From: Bradyrhizobium sp.
Lineage (GTDB): Bacteria > Pseudomonadota > Alphaproteobacteria > Rhizobiales > Xanthobacteraceae
Direction: 5' to 3'
Length of the DNA stretch: 46,621 nt
NCBI RefSeq assembly: GCF_030697065.1
Contig: NZ_JAUYQU010000057.1
Location: 1-46,621, forward strand
The position numbers and the translations under genes were made by a program. Shown in pieces: positions 24,249 through 31,718 of this stretch; positions within the stretch are counted from its first letter, which is position 1; every line of letters begins with the position of its first letter. The notes beneath the pieces were generated by a model. The model searched no databases. It had not been told where the DNA came from and was given only the letters and a program-made list of their open reading frames with translations.

Positions 24249-25196
24249 TTACGGCCATGCCGCATAGAACGGTCCGCGCTTGGCCTGCTCGGCCCGGGCG
24301 CGACGTCGATAGGCGCCGGGCGGCATGCCCTGATGCTTTTGAAAGAACCGGCTGAAATAGCCTGAATCGCGAAAGCCGAGGCCATAGCCGATCTGCTCGA
24401 CCGGCAGATCCAGTTGCTGCAGGCGGGTGCAGGCTTCGTGAAACAACCGTCCATGGACGATGGCGCGCGGGCTGCGCGCTTTCTCGCGCTTGCAATGCGC
24501 ATGCAGCCGGTCCTCGGTGACCCCAAGCGCCGCCGCGTAGCGCGAGATCGGCCAGCCGTCGCGGTAATGCAGCTCGACCAGTTGCAGAAAATTCCCCACC
24601 AGCCGCGGTCCGTCGCCGCGCAACGTGTCGTCGCTGCCGGATTCGTCCGAAACGGCGGATCGCCACAGATGCAGGCAAAGCTGCAGCAGGTGGGATGCGA
24701 TCATCGTCATGCTGCCGCGCTGCGGCACGCGCAGCTCCCGCACCAGCATGGAACAGGAATGGGTGACCGCGCCGAGCGCGCCATCGATTTGCGCGCCGCT
24801 CATCATCACCAGGCGATCGGTGGTCCGCCGCAGATGCAGCGCCTCGGCGCTGCCGGCTACGGTTCGGGTCAGCAGGTCCTCCGAAATGGCGATGAAATAC
24901 CCCCGCGCTCCGGCCTCGACCTGAATGTCGCCCTCGAGCTCGCCTGGTAACCAGAGCAAGGCAGGGGCTTCGAATTTCACGGCTGTTCCGCGCAGGGCCG
25001 CCGAGCCGCTCCGTGTTTCGACAACGACCAGGTGCGCGCGCGGGATATGATCCTGCTCGACGACCCAGTGACGTGGCGAGAGACCGCCGGAAAAACCTTC
25101 CGCGTGCAGGGCCGAGCCCGCCTGTTCGACGAAGCTGGCAGGGCGAGAAAGCGGTATGGGGCTGTAGACCTGAGACAATCCGTCGCTCACATCCAA
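24249..25196 (-). CDS. AraC family transcriptional regulator
   Basis: A regulator of 315 residues. An N-terminal sensing domain (about 1-200; HWVVEQDHIPRAHLVVVET, APALLWLPGELEGDIQVEAGARGYFIAI reads like a cupin half) precedes a C-terminal double HTH of AraC type: ISRYAAALGVTEDRLHAHCKR, then PVEQIGYGLGFRDSGYFSRFFQKHQGMPPGAYRRRAR. No in-frame ATG is near, so it starts at TTG 25196 or GTG 25190. It is divergent from system 2 and convergent with system 1, hence the likely controller of the import and aldehyde dehydrogenase operon at 25322-31329. Confidence 0.85.
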   Translation of the reverse strand: MDVSDGLSQVYSPIPLSRPASFVEQAGSALHAEGFSGGLSPRHWVVEQDHIPRAHLVVVETRSGSAALRGTAVKFEAPALLWLPGELEGDIQVEAGARGYFIAISEDLLTRTVAGSAEALHLRRTTDRLVMMSGAQIDGALGAVTHSCSMLVRELRVPQRGSMTMIASHLLQLCLHLWRSAVSDESGSDDTLRGDGPRLVGNFLQLVELHYRDGWPISRYAAALGVTEDRLHAHCKREKARSPRAIVHGRLFHEACTRLQQLDLPVEQIGYGLGFRDSGYFSRFFQKHQGMPPGAYRRRARAEQAKRGPFYAAWP

Positions 25197-25209
25197 ATGA
25201 GATTGACGA

Positions 25210-25266
25210 ACTAGTACAATCTTTGCCCGGTTCCGTCCAATTTATTGTCGGAACTGCTCGACTAGT
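25210..25266. promoter_or_regulatory. Divergent promoter region with paired repeats, AraC / import system 2
   Basis: Two ACTAGT hexamers lie at 25210-25215 and 25261-25266 (51 bases apart, close to five helical turns). Between them GTTCCG (25230-25235) and CGGAAC (25249-25254) form an inverted repeat. The arrangement fits a regulator operator, probably for the adjacent AraC protein, but is based on pattern only. Confidence 0.35.
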
Positions 25267-25321
25267 CTCCGCGCGTCGAACGCCATCCAAGGCGACGGAC
25301 AGAATGCTCTGGGAGGAGAAC

Positions 25322-26548
25322 ATGTTTTCATCAGTCACACGCCTGGCAGCGGGATTGGTCGCGATCGCCGGGGTTGCCAGCTTTTCGGCGGTCGAGCCGG
25401 CCCTGGCTCAGACGTCCATCAAAATCGGTTACGCCCTGTCGCGCACCGGACCGAATGCCGGCGGCGCCGCGGTGACGACGCTGCCCAATTATGAAATGTG
25501 GGTGAAGGAAGTGAATGCCGCGGGCGGCCTGAAGCTCGGCGACAAGCGGGTGCCGATCGAGGTCGTGCAATATGACGATCGCTCCAGTGCGGAAGAAGCA
25601 GCCAAGGCGCTGGACCGGTTGATCACCCAGGACAAGGTCGACTTCATCCTGCCGCCCTGGGGCACCGGCCTCAATCTCGCGGTGGGGCCGATCCTGAACA
25701 AGGCCGGCTATCCGCATCTGGCTTCCACGGCGGTCACCGACCGCGCGCCCGAACTGGCGAAGCGCTGGCCCAATAGTTTCTGGTTGCTCGGCACCAGCGC
25801 GGGCGCATCCAATACGCTGGTCGAACTGCTGGTCAAGCTGCGTGGCGAAGGCAAGATCGGCGACACCGTCGCGATGGTCAGCGTCGCCGACGGCTTCGGT
25901 ATCGACCTTTCGGCCGCGGCGCGGCCGGCGCTCGCCAAGGCCAATTTCAAGCTGGCCTATGACAAGACCTATCCGGTCGGCACCCAGGATTTGAGCCCGC
26001 TGGTGAACGAGGCCAAGGCGCTCAACCCCGACGTCTTCATCGCCTTCAGCTATCCGCCGGATACGCTCGGGATCACCGAACAGGCGAGGATCGCCGGTTT
26101 CAATCCAAAAATATTCTACACCGGCGTCGGCACCGCGTTCCCGCTCTACAAGGGCAAGTTCGGCGCCAACACCGAAGGCGTGATGGGGATCGGCGGCTGG
26201 AGCGGCGATAGCGCTGCGATCAAGGATTACCTGGCGCGCCACAAGGCGGCGTCGGCCAATGGCGCCGAGCCGGACCGCTGGGCCAGTGCCGTGACCTATG
26301 CCAGCCTGCAGATGCTGCAGCAGGCGATCGAACGTGTCGGCAAGATCGATCGCGCCGCGGTCATCAAGGACCTGCAGACCGGGACCTTCGACACCGTGAT
26401 CGGCAAGGTCAAGCTCGAGAACAACCTGCCGACCAAATACTGGTGGGTCGGACAGTGGCAGGGCGGCGACTTCTACGGCGTCGGCCCGGCCAGCAACGAA
26501 GGTGCGCGTGCGCCTGTTGTTCCCAAGCCGGCATGGAAGGCGCCGTGA
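25322..26548 (+). CDS. HAAT-type ABC transporter substrate-binding protein, system 2
   Basis: A periplasmic binding protein of 408 residues with signal peptide 1-30 (cleavage PALA/Q). LivK-fold blocks are SIKIGYALSRTGPNAGGAAVTTLPNYEMWVKEVNAAGGL, VQYDDRSSAEEAAKALDRLI, VDFILPPWGTGLNLAVGPI, VAMVSVADGFGIDLSAA and DVFIAFSYPPDTLGITEQAR. ATG at 25322 has GGGAGGAGAAC directly upstream. It heads a second complete importer; the aldehyde dehydrogenase at the operon end suggests an aromatic acid/aldehyde or similar ligand rather than leucine (inference). Confidence 0.92.
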   Translation: MFSSVTRLAAGLVAIAGVASFSAVEPALAQTSIKIGYALSRTGPNAGGAAVTTLPNYEMWVKEVNAAGGLKLGDKRVPIEVVQYDDRSSAEEAAKALDRLITQDKVDFILPPWGTGLNLAVGPILNKAGYPHLASTAVTDRAPELAKRWPNSFWLLGTSAGASNTLVELLVKLRGEGKIGDTVAMVSVADGFGIDLSAAARPALAKANFKLAYDKTYPVGTQDLSPLVNEAKALNPDVFIAFSYPPDTLGITEQARIAGFNPKIFYTGVGTAFPLYKGKFGANTEGVMGIGGWSGDSAAIKDYLARHKAASANGAEPDRWASAVTYASLQMLQQAIERVGKIDRAAVIKDLQTGTFDTVIGKVKLENNLPTKYWWVGQWQGGDFYGVGPASNEGARAPVVPKPAWKAP

Positions 26549-26578
26549 TCTCGCGATTGCTGCGGCACACCTAACGGA

Positions 26579-27448
26579 ATGACCAACGCCATCTTCACCG
26601 GCCTCATGCTCGGGGGCATGTATGCGCTGATCGCCATGGGCCTGACCCTGCAATATGGCGTGGCGCGCATCATGAACCTGTCCTACGGCGAGTTTCTCGT
26701 CGCAGCGTCCTTTGCCTCCTACTGGCTGTTCACGGGATGGGCATTGAATCCGCTGCTGGGGCTGGCGATCGTCGTTCCCATCGGCTTCGGCGTGAGCATG
26801 ATCCTGTATCGCGTTCTGCTCACGCCGCTGGTGCGCCGCGCGCCGACGCGCGACGCCCTCGAAGTGGACAGCCTGCTGGCCACCTTCGGCATGATGTTCA
26901 TCGTCCAGGGCATAATGCTGACGATGTTCGGCGGCGCCTATTTCAGCTATTCGTTCCTCGCCATTCCGGTCACGCTGTTCGGCGAGACCCTGGCGTTGAA
27001 CCGGCTGATCGCGTTCGGTCTTGCGGTGGCGTTCGGGCTGGCCTTGTATCTCGCGCTGACCCGCACCCGGTTCGGCACGGCGATCCGCGCCGTGGCGGTC
27101 GATCCCTCGGCCGCGCGGCTGGTGGCGATCGACGTCACCGCGATATCGGCTTTCGCCTTTGCGCTCGGCGGCGCGATGGTGGCCGCCGCCGGCGTGCTGG
27201 TCAGCATGTTCCTCACCTTCAATGCGTCCTCGGGCGTCATCTTCACCATGAAGGCGCTGATGGTGGTGGTAATGGGCGGCGTCGGCAATCTGCTCGGCTG
27301 CCTGGTCGCGGGACTTGCCCTCGGCCTCAGTGAATCCCTGGTGGCGACCTTCGTCGATCCCGGGCTGACGCTGGCGGTGAATTTCGCGCTGTTTCTCGGC
27401 GTCCTGCTGGTCAAGCCGGCAGGCCTGTTCGGAAGGGCGCAGCGATGA
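26579..27448 (+). CDS. livH: Branched-chain amino acid-type ABC permease LivH, system 2
   Basis: A permease of 289 residues with about eight helices, starting MTNAIFTGLMLGGMYALIAMGLTLQYGVARIMNLSYGEFLV, the LivH pattern with NLSYGE for NxAHGE. The loop AVAVDPSAARLVAIDVTAISAFAFALGGAMVAAAGVL and the end LLVKPAGLFGRAQR are typical. It overlaps the LivM start by four bases (ATGA). Confidence 0.92.
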   Translation: MTNAIFTGLMLGGMYALIAMGLTLQYGVARIMNLSYGEFLVAASFASYWLFTGWALNPLLGLAIVVPIGFGVSMILYRVLLTPLVRRAPTRDALEVDSLLATFGMMFIVQGIMLTMFGGAYFSYSFLAIPVTLFGETLALNRLIAFGLAVAFGLALYLALTRTRFGTAIRAVAVDPSAARLVAIDVTAISAFAFALGGAMVAAAGVLVSMFLTFNASSGVIFTMKALMVVVMGGVGNLLGCLVAGLALGLSESLVATFVDPGLTLAVNFALFLGVLLVKPAGLFGRAQR

Positions 27449-28392
27449 GCCCGACGCAAATCGCGGCGCTGTTGGCCGCAGGCCTGGGCCTGGTGGTGCT
27501 GGCGCTGCTGCCGTACTACGCCGATGCCTATTATCTCTCGCTCGCGATCAGCCTGCTGCAATTCACCGTGCTCGCCACCGCGTGGGGAATGTTTTCCGGG
27601 CCGACACGTTACGTCTCGCTGGCGACCACCGCATTCTTCGGCGTCGGCGCCTATACCGTGGCGGTGCTCGGCGAGGTGCTGGCATGGCCGCTGGTGCTGC
27701 TGATCGCGACCGCGATCGGCGCGCTGATGGCGATGGTCGTTGGCATCTCCACGTTGCGGCTCAGCGGCCTGCATTTCGTCATTTTCACCTTCGGCCTCGC
27801 CGAACTCGTCCGCCAGCTCGTGATCTGGTACGAGGTCAACAAGACGCGGGTGCTCGGCCGCTACGTGTTCGTCGACATTACCCAGAACGACATCTACTGG
27901 CAGTTGCTCGCGCTCGCGGTCGCCGTGTTCGCGATCGGCTGGCTGATCGCCCGCTCGCGCCTCGGTTTTGCATTGCGCATCATCGGCGAGGACGAGACCG
28001 TTGCAAAACATTGCGGGATCAACGTCACGCTGGCCAAGGTGACGCTGTTTGCGATCAGCGCGGTATTCATTACTTTGGTCGGCGCGATCATGGCGCCGCG
28101 CTGGACCTATATCGAGCCGTCGATCGCGTTCAACCCGACGATTTCGTTTCAGGTCGTGATCATGGCGCTGCTCGGCGGCGCGCACCGGCTGTGGGGGCCG
28201 GCGGTCGGCGCGATCCCGCTGACGCTGCTGTTCGAGTTTCTGTCGGCGCGCTTTCCCTCTACCTCGACCCTGATCATCGGAATCGTGTTCCTGCTGATCG
28301 TCTATGCGCTGCCATCAGGCGTGGTCGGGCTATGGGAACGCGTCAGCCGGCGGAAGCCCGAACCGCCGGCCGCGCCACAGGTGCAGACATGA
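27445..28392 (+). CDS. livM: Branched-chain amino acid-type ABC permease LivM, system 2
   Basis: A permease of 315 residues. LivM blocks are YYLSLAISLLQFTVLATAWGMFSGPTRYVSLATTAFFGVGAYTVAVLGE, GISTLRLSGLHFVIFTFGLAELVRQL and RIIGEDETVAKHCGINVTLAKVTLFAISAVFITLVGAI, ending YALPSGVVGLWERV. The family's usual GQxSxGHAAFF is here GPTRYVSLATTAFF. Its stop overlaps the LivG start by four bases. Confidence 0.92.
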   Translation: MSPTQIAALLAAGLGLVVLALLPYYADAYYLSLAISLLQFTVLATAWGMFSGPTRYVSLATTAFFGVGAYTVAVLGEVLAWPLVLLIATAIGALMAMVVGISTLRLSGLHFVIFTFGLAELVRQLVIWYEVNKTRVLGRYVFVDITQNDIYWQLLALAVAVFAIGWLIARSRLGFALRIIGEDETVAKHCGINVTLAKVTLFAISAVFITLVGAIMAPRWTYIEPSIAFNPTISFQVVIMALLGGAHRLWGPAVGAIPLTLLFEFLSARFPSTSTLIIGIVFLLIVYALPSGVVGLWERVSRRKPEPPAAPQVQT

Positions 28393-29135
28393 CGGCTGCG
28401 TCCTCGGCTCCCGTGCTCGAGGTCTCGGGATTGACCCGCGCCTTCGGCGGGCTCGTCGCGGTCAACGCCGTCGACCTTGCGGTGCAGCCCGGCCAGATCG
28501 TCGGACTGCTTGGTCCCAATGGTTCGGGAAAAACCACGGCGCTGAATCTGATTTCGGGCGTGCTGCGTCCGGACTCCGGCAGCATCCGGTTTGCCGGGCA
28601 GGCCATCGAGGGCATGCCGGCCCATCGCATCGCGCGTCTCGGGCTGGCGCGGACGTTTCAACTGGTCCGTGTCCTCAACGGCATGAGCTGCGCCGAAAAC
28701 GTCAAGGCAGGCCTCGCATTCCATCGTCCGCCGCTGTCGCGCGGCGAGATCGACGAATCCGTCGACCGGCTGCTGCGGCGTGTCGGGCTGGCGAACCGTG
28801 CCGGGCTGCCGGCATCGGGGCTGACCTATATCGACTGCAAGCGGCTCGAGCTGGCGCGCGCGCTGGCGTTGAAGCCGCGGCTGCTGCTGCTCGATGAATG
28901 GCTCGCGGGGTTGAACCCGTCAGAGCTCTTGATCGGCATCGAACTGATCCGCTCGCTCAAGGACGAGGGACTGTCGGTGCTGCTGGTCGAGCATGTCATG
29001 GATGCGATCCGCTCGCTGTGTGACCGCTGCGTGGTCATGAACAGCGGCCGCCGTATCGCCGAAGGCCGCCCCGACGAGGTGCTGGCCGATCCCGCCGTCA
29101 TCGAGGCCTATCTCGGGGTATCGACCGATGCTTGA
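28389..29135 (+). CDS. livG: ABC transporter ATP-binding protein LivG, system 2 (degenerate signature)
   Basis: An ATPase of 248 residues. Walker A GPNGSGKTT and the LivG hallmark RLGLARTFQLVRVL are intact, and the switch His is present (LLVEHVMDAI). Two key places deviate: the ABC signature region reads SGLTYIDCKRLELARAL, with no LSGGQ or LPYGQ glycine, and Walker B is LLLLDEWLAGLNP with Trp where Pro is expected after DE. The catalytic Glu is kept. It overlaps the next ATPase frame by eight bases. Confidence 0.9.
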   Translation: MTAASSAPVLEVSGLTRAFGGLVAVNAVDLAVQPGQIVGLLGPNGSGKTTALNLISGVLRPDSGSIRFAGQAIEGMPAHRIARLGLARTFQLVRVLNGMSCAENVKAGLAFHRPPLSRGEIDESVDRLLRRVGLANRAGLPASGLTYIDCKRLELARALALKPRLLLLDEWLAGLNPSELLIGIELIRSLKDEGLSVLLVEHVMDAIRSLCDRCVVMNSGRRIAEGRPDEVLADPAVIEAYLGVSTDA

Positions 29136-31329
29136 GGTCTCGGCCGTCAGCGTCGCCTATGGCCAGCACCGCGCGCTGAGCGACGCGGCGCTGAATGTCG
29201 ACCGCGGCGAGATCGTCGTGATCCTCGGCGCCAATGGCGCGGGCAAGACCTCCCTGATGAAGGCCATCGCCGGTATCATCCCGAGCCTGCCCGGCAAGCG
29301 CGTCGCGCTTTCCGGCCGCGATATTTCGCGCCTGCCGGCGCACGAGATCGTCGAGGCGGGCCTCGCCTCGGTGCCGGAAGGACGCGGCATCTTCGGCGAG
29401 TTGACCGTTTCCGAAAACCTGCTGCTGGGCGCCAATCCGAAACGGGCGCGGGGCAGCGAGGCCGCGCGCCGCGCGCAGGTGCTGTCGCTGTTTCCCCGCC
29501 TCAACGAACGGCTGGGCCAGATGGTCCGCACCATGAGCGGCGGCGAGCAGCAGATGGTGGCGATCGGCCGCGCGCTGATGTCGAACCCGGATATCCTGCT
29601 GCTGGACGAACCCTCGCTCGGCTTGTCGCCGCTGCTGGTGCGCGAGTTGTTTTCGGCATTGCGGCAGGTGCGCGAAACCGGCGTCGGGCTGTTGATGGTC
29701 GAGCAGAACGCCCGCGAGAGCCTCGCACTGGCCGACCGCGGCTATCTGATCGAGAACGGCAGGATCGTCGGCAGCGGCACGGCGCAGGCGCTGCAGTCCG
29801 ACCCCGCGGTACGGCGGGCCTATCTCGGCGGCATCGAAACCGGTGCGAAGCCTGAAAATCATGGAGAGGAAACCGCGATGAACAAGATCAACCTGTTGCT
29901 TGAAAACCAGGATGTCGAGGCGATCGACGGCGTCACCTTCGAACGCCTCAACCCGATGACGGGCGAGGTTGCCACCCGCGCGGCGGCGGCAAAGATCGCC
30001 GACGTCAAGCGCGCCGCCGACGCGGCCGCCGCGGCGTTTCCGGCATGGTCGGCGACCGGCCCGAGCCAGCGCCGCATGATCCTGCTCAAGGCCGCCGACG
30101 TGCTGGCGAGCAAGACGCCGCAATTTATCGAATTGATGGCGGCGGAAACCGGCTCCACCGCCGGCTGGGCCGGCTTCAACGTCCATCTCGCCGCCGGCAT
30201 GCTGCGCGAGGCGGCGTCGATGACGACGCAGATTTCCGGCGAGGTGATCCCATCCGACAAGCCCGGATGCATCGCGATGGCGATCCGCCAGCCCGCCGGC
30301 GTCGTGCTCAGCATCGCGCCCTGGAACGCGCCTGTCATCCTCGGCGTGCGCGCGATCGCGCTGCCGCTGGCCTGCGGCAATACCGTGGTGCTCAAGGCGT
30401 CCGAAATCTGCCCCGGCACCCACCGGCTGATCGCGGAATGTCTACGCGAGGCCGGCCTGCCGCCTGGCGTCCTCAACGTCATCACCAATGCGCTGGAAGA
30501 CGCGCCGGCGCTGATCGACGCGCTGATTTCCCATCCCGCCGTGCGCCGCATCAACTTCACGGGCTCGACGCGGGTCGGGCATATCATCGCGCAGACCGCC
30601 GCGAAATATCTGAAGCCGGTGCTGCTCGAACTCGGCGGCAAGGCGCCGCTGCTGGTGCTCGACGATGCCGATCTCGATGCCGCGGTCGCAGCTTCGGCCT
30701 TTGGCGCCTTCATGAACCAGGGGCAAATCTGCATGTCGACCGAACGGATCGTGGTCGACAACAAGGTCGCCGATGCCTTTGTCGCCAAACTGGCCACCAA
30801 GGCGGAAACGCTGGTGGCCGGCGATCCGCGCAAGGGCAATACCGCGCTCGGCTCCCTGATCGGTGTCGAGGCCGCCAGCCGGCTTCAGGGCCTGATCCAG
30901 GATGCGATCGGGAAGGGCGCGCGCGTCGTGGCCGGCGGCAAGGTCGACGGCACGCTGATGTCGGCGACGGTGGTCGATCATGTGACCTCGACCATGCGCA
31001 TCTATGGCGAAGAGTCGTTCGGCCCCGTGGTCTCCATCGTCCGCGTCAACGGCGTCGACGAGGCGGTGCGGGTCGCCAACGATACCGAATACGGATTATC
31101 GGCCTCGGTGTTCGGACGCGACATTGCGCGTGCGCTCGATGTCGCCAAGCGGATCGAGTCCGGCATTTGCCATGTCAACGGACCGACCGTGCATGATGAA
31201 GCCCAGATGCCGTTCGGCGGCGTGAAGGCATCCGGTTACGGCCGCTTTGGCGGCAAGGCGGGGATTGCCGAGTTCACCGAATTGCGATGGATCACGATCG
31301 AGACCGGACCGCAGCATTACCCGATCTGA
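29128..31329 (+). CDS. livF: LivF ATPase frame running without a stop into aldehyde dehydrogenase (733 codons)
   Basis: Residues 1-250 are a complete LivF: Walker A GANGAGKTS, AGLASVPEGRGIFGELTVSENLLLGA, signature MSGGEQQMVAIGRAL, Walker B ILLLDEPSLGLSP, switch LLMVEQNARESL, and the usual end DPAVRRAYLGG. Instead of a stop the frame goes on through about 17 polar residues (IETGAKPENHGEETA) into a full aldehyde dehydrogenase. A natural fusion, or loss of the LivF stop with translation restarting at the internal ATG at 29878, are both possible. The second is favoured because that ATG has its own GGAGAGG. The LivF part works with LivG and the two permeases upstream. Confidence 0.75.
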   Translation: MLEVSAVSVAYGQHRALSDAALNVDRGEIVVILGANGAGKTSLMKAIAGIIPSLPGKRVALSGRDISRLPAHEIVEAGLASVPEGRGIFGELTVSENLLLGANPKRARGSEAARRAQVLSLFPRLNERLGQMVRTMSGGEQQMVAIGRALMSNPDILLLDEPSLGLSPLLVRELFSALRQVRETGVGLLMVEQNARESLALADRGYLIENGRIVGSGTAQALQSDPAVRRAYLGGIETGAKPENHGEETAMNKINLLLENQDVEAIDGVTFERLNPMTGEVATRAAAAKIADVKRAADAAAAAFPAWSATGPSQRRMILLKAADVLASKTPQFIELMAAETGSTAGWAGFNVHLAAGMLREAASMTTQISGEVIPSDKPGCIAMAIRQPAGVVLSIAPWNAPVILGVRAIALPLACGNTVVLKASEICPGTHRLIAECLREAGLPPGVLNVITNALEDAPALIDALISHPAVRRINFTGSTRVGHIIAQTAAKYLKPVLLELGGKAPLLVLDDADLDAAVAASAFGAFMNQGQICMSTERIVVDNKVADAFVAKLATKAETLVAGDPRKGNTALGSLIGVEAASRLQGLIQDAIGKGARVVAGGKVDGTLMSATVVDHVTSTMRIYGEESFGPVVSIVRVNGVDEAVRVANDTEYGLSASVFGRDIARALDVAKRIESGICHVNGPTVHDEAQMPFGGVKASGYGRFGGKAGIAEFTELRWITIETGPQHYPI
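29878..31329 (+). CDS. Aldehyde dehydrogenase (salicylaldehyde/vanillin/benzaldehyde dehydrogenase type), internal start
   Basis: An NAD(P)-dependent dehydrogenase of 483 residues, the family's normal length when started at ATG 29878, which has GGAGAGG ten bases upstream. Catalytic Asn150 (APWNAP), Glu251 (LELGGKAP) and Cys285 (GQICMSTER) are present; the Gly-rich coenzyme motif is FTGSTRVG (227-234). The N-terminus (VEAIDGVTFERLNPMTGEVATRAAAA), the block FNVHLAAGMLREAASM and the tail GYGRFGGKAGIAEFTELRWITIE resemble the DoxF/NahF/vanillin dehydrogenase branch. It would oxidise an aromatic aldehyde to the acid, consistent with an aromatic-compound importer in the same operon. It is in frame with LivF upstream. 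Confidence 0.88.
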   Translation: MNKINLLLENQDVEAIDGVTFERLNPMTGEVATRAAAAKIADVKRAADAAAAAFPAWSATGPSQRRMILLKAADVLASKTPQFIELMAAETGSTAGWAGFNVHLAAGMLREAASMTTQISGEVIPSDKPGCIAMAIRQPAGVVLSIAPWNAPVILGVRAIALPLACGNTVVLKASEICPGTHRLIAECLREAGLPPGVLNVITNALEDAPALIDALISHPAVRRINFTGSTRVGHIIAQTAAKYLKPVLLELGGKAPLLVLDDADLDAAVAASAFGAFMNQGQICMSTERIVVDNKVADAFVAKLATKAETLVAGDPRKGNTALGSLIGVEAASRLQGLIQDAIGKGARVVAGGKVDGTLMSATVVDHVTSTMRIYGEESFGPVVSIVRVNGVDEAVRVANDTEYGLSASVFGRDIARALDVAKRIESGICHVNGPTVHDEAQMPFGGVKASGYGRFGGKAGIAEFTELRWITIETGPQHYPI

Positions 31330-31718
31330 GGTGTTCCAGGGGCGACTGACCACATGCTTGCCCGTCGAGCCCTCCGCATATCGCCGCATATGGGGGGGAA
31401 AGGTATTTATATACCAGATTAGCTGCGCCATCCGCGGCTTGGCGGCGCTGGTCCTGTTGTTCCGTGATGACGGTGGAGCGTAACTCCCGCCCCCAATAGG
31501 CCGGAAATTGCCTGCAGTCTTTCGTTAAGACAAATATAACTCCGCCTGAGCGCGCCGAGTGCGATTCATGACCTCGACTGTCGGATCATCGGGGTGATGA
31601 GCGTCTTAAAAGTGTGGCGCGACACACCGGCAAATATGAAAGGTATCAAGCAGGCGGGACAAGGTATCACGCAGCGTCCATCAGGGCCGGCGTTCCGAAC
31701 TGCCTGATCATCGGGGTA
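31330..31718. other. Intergenic region with a duplicated start-like segment and a 36-codon frame
   Basis: GATCATCGGGGTGATGA (31584-31600) and GATCATCGGGGTAATGA (31706-31722) match at 16 of 17 bases in direct orientation; the second holds the start of the membrane fusion protein gene. From the first ATG (31597) a 36-codon frame (MSVLKVWRDTPANMKG...) runs to TGA at 31705-31707, inside the second copy, so it could be a leader peptide. Upstream, GGTAT/ATACC flanks TTAT near 31400-31415 in an AT-rich patch that may be the promoter. Confidence 0.4.
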
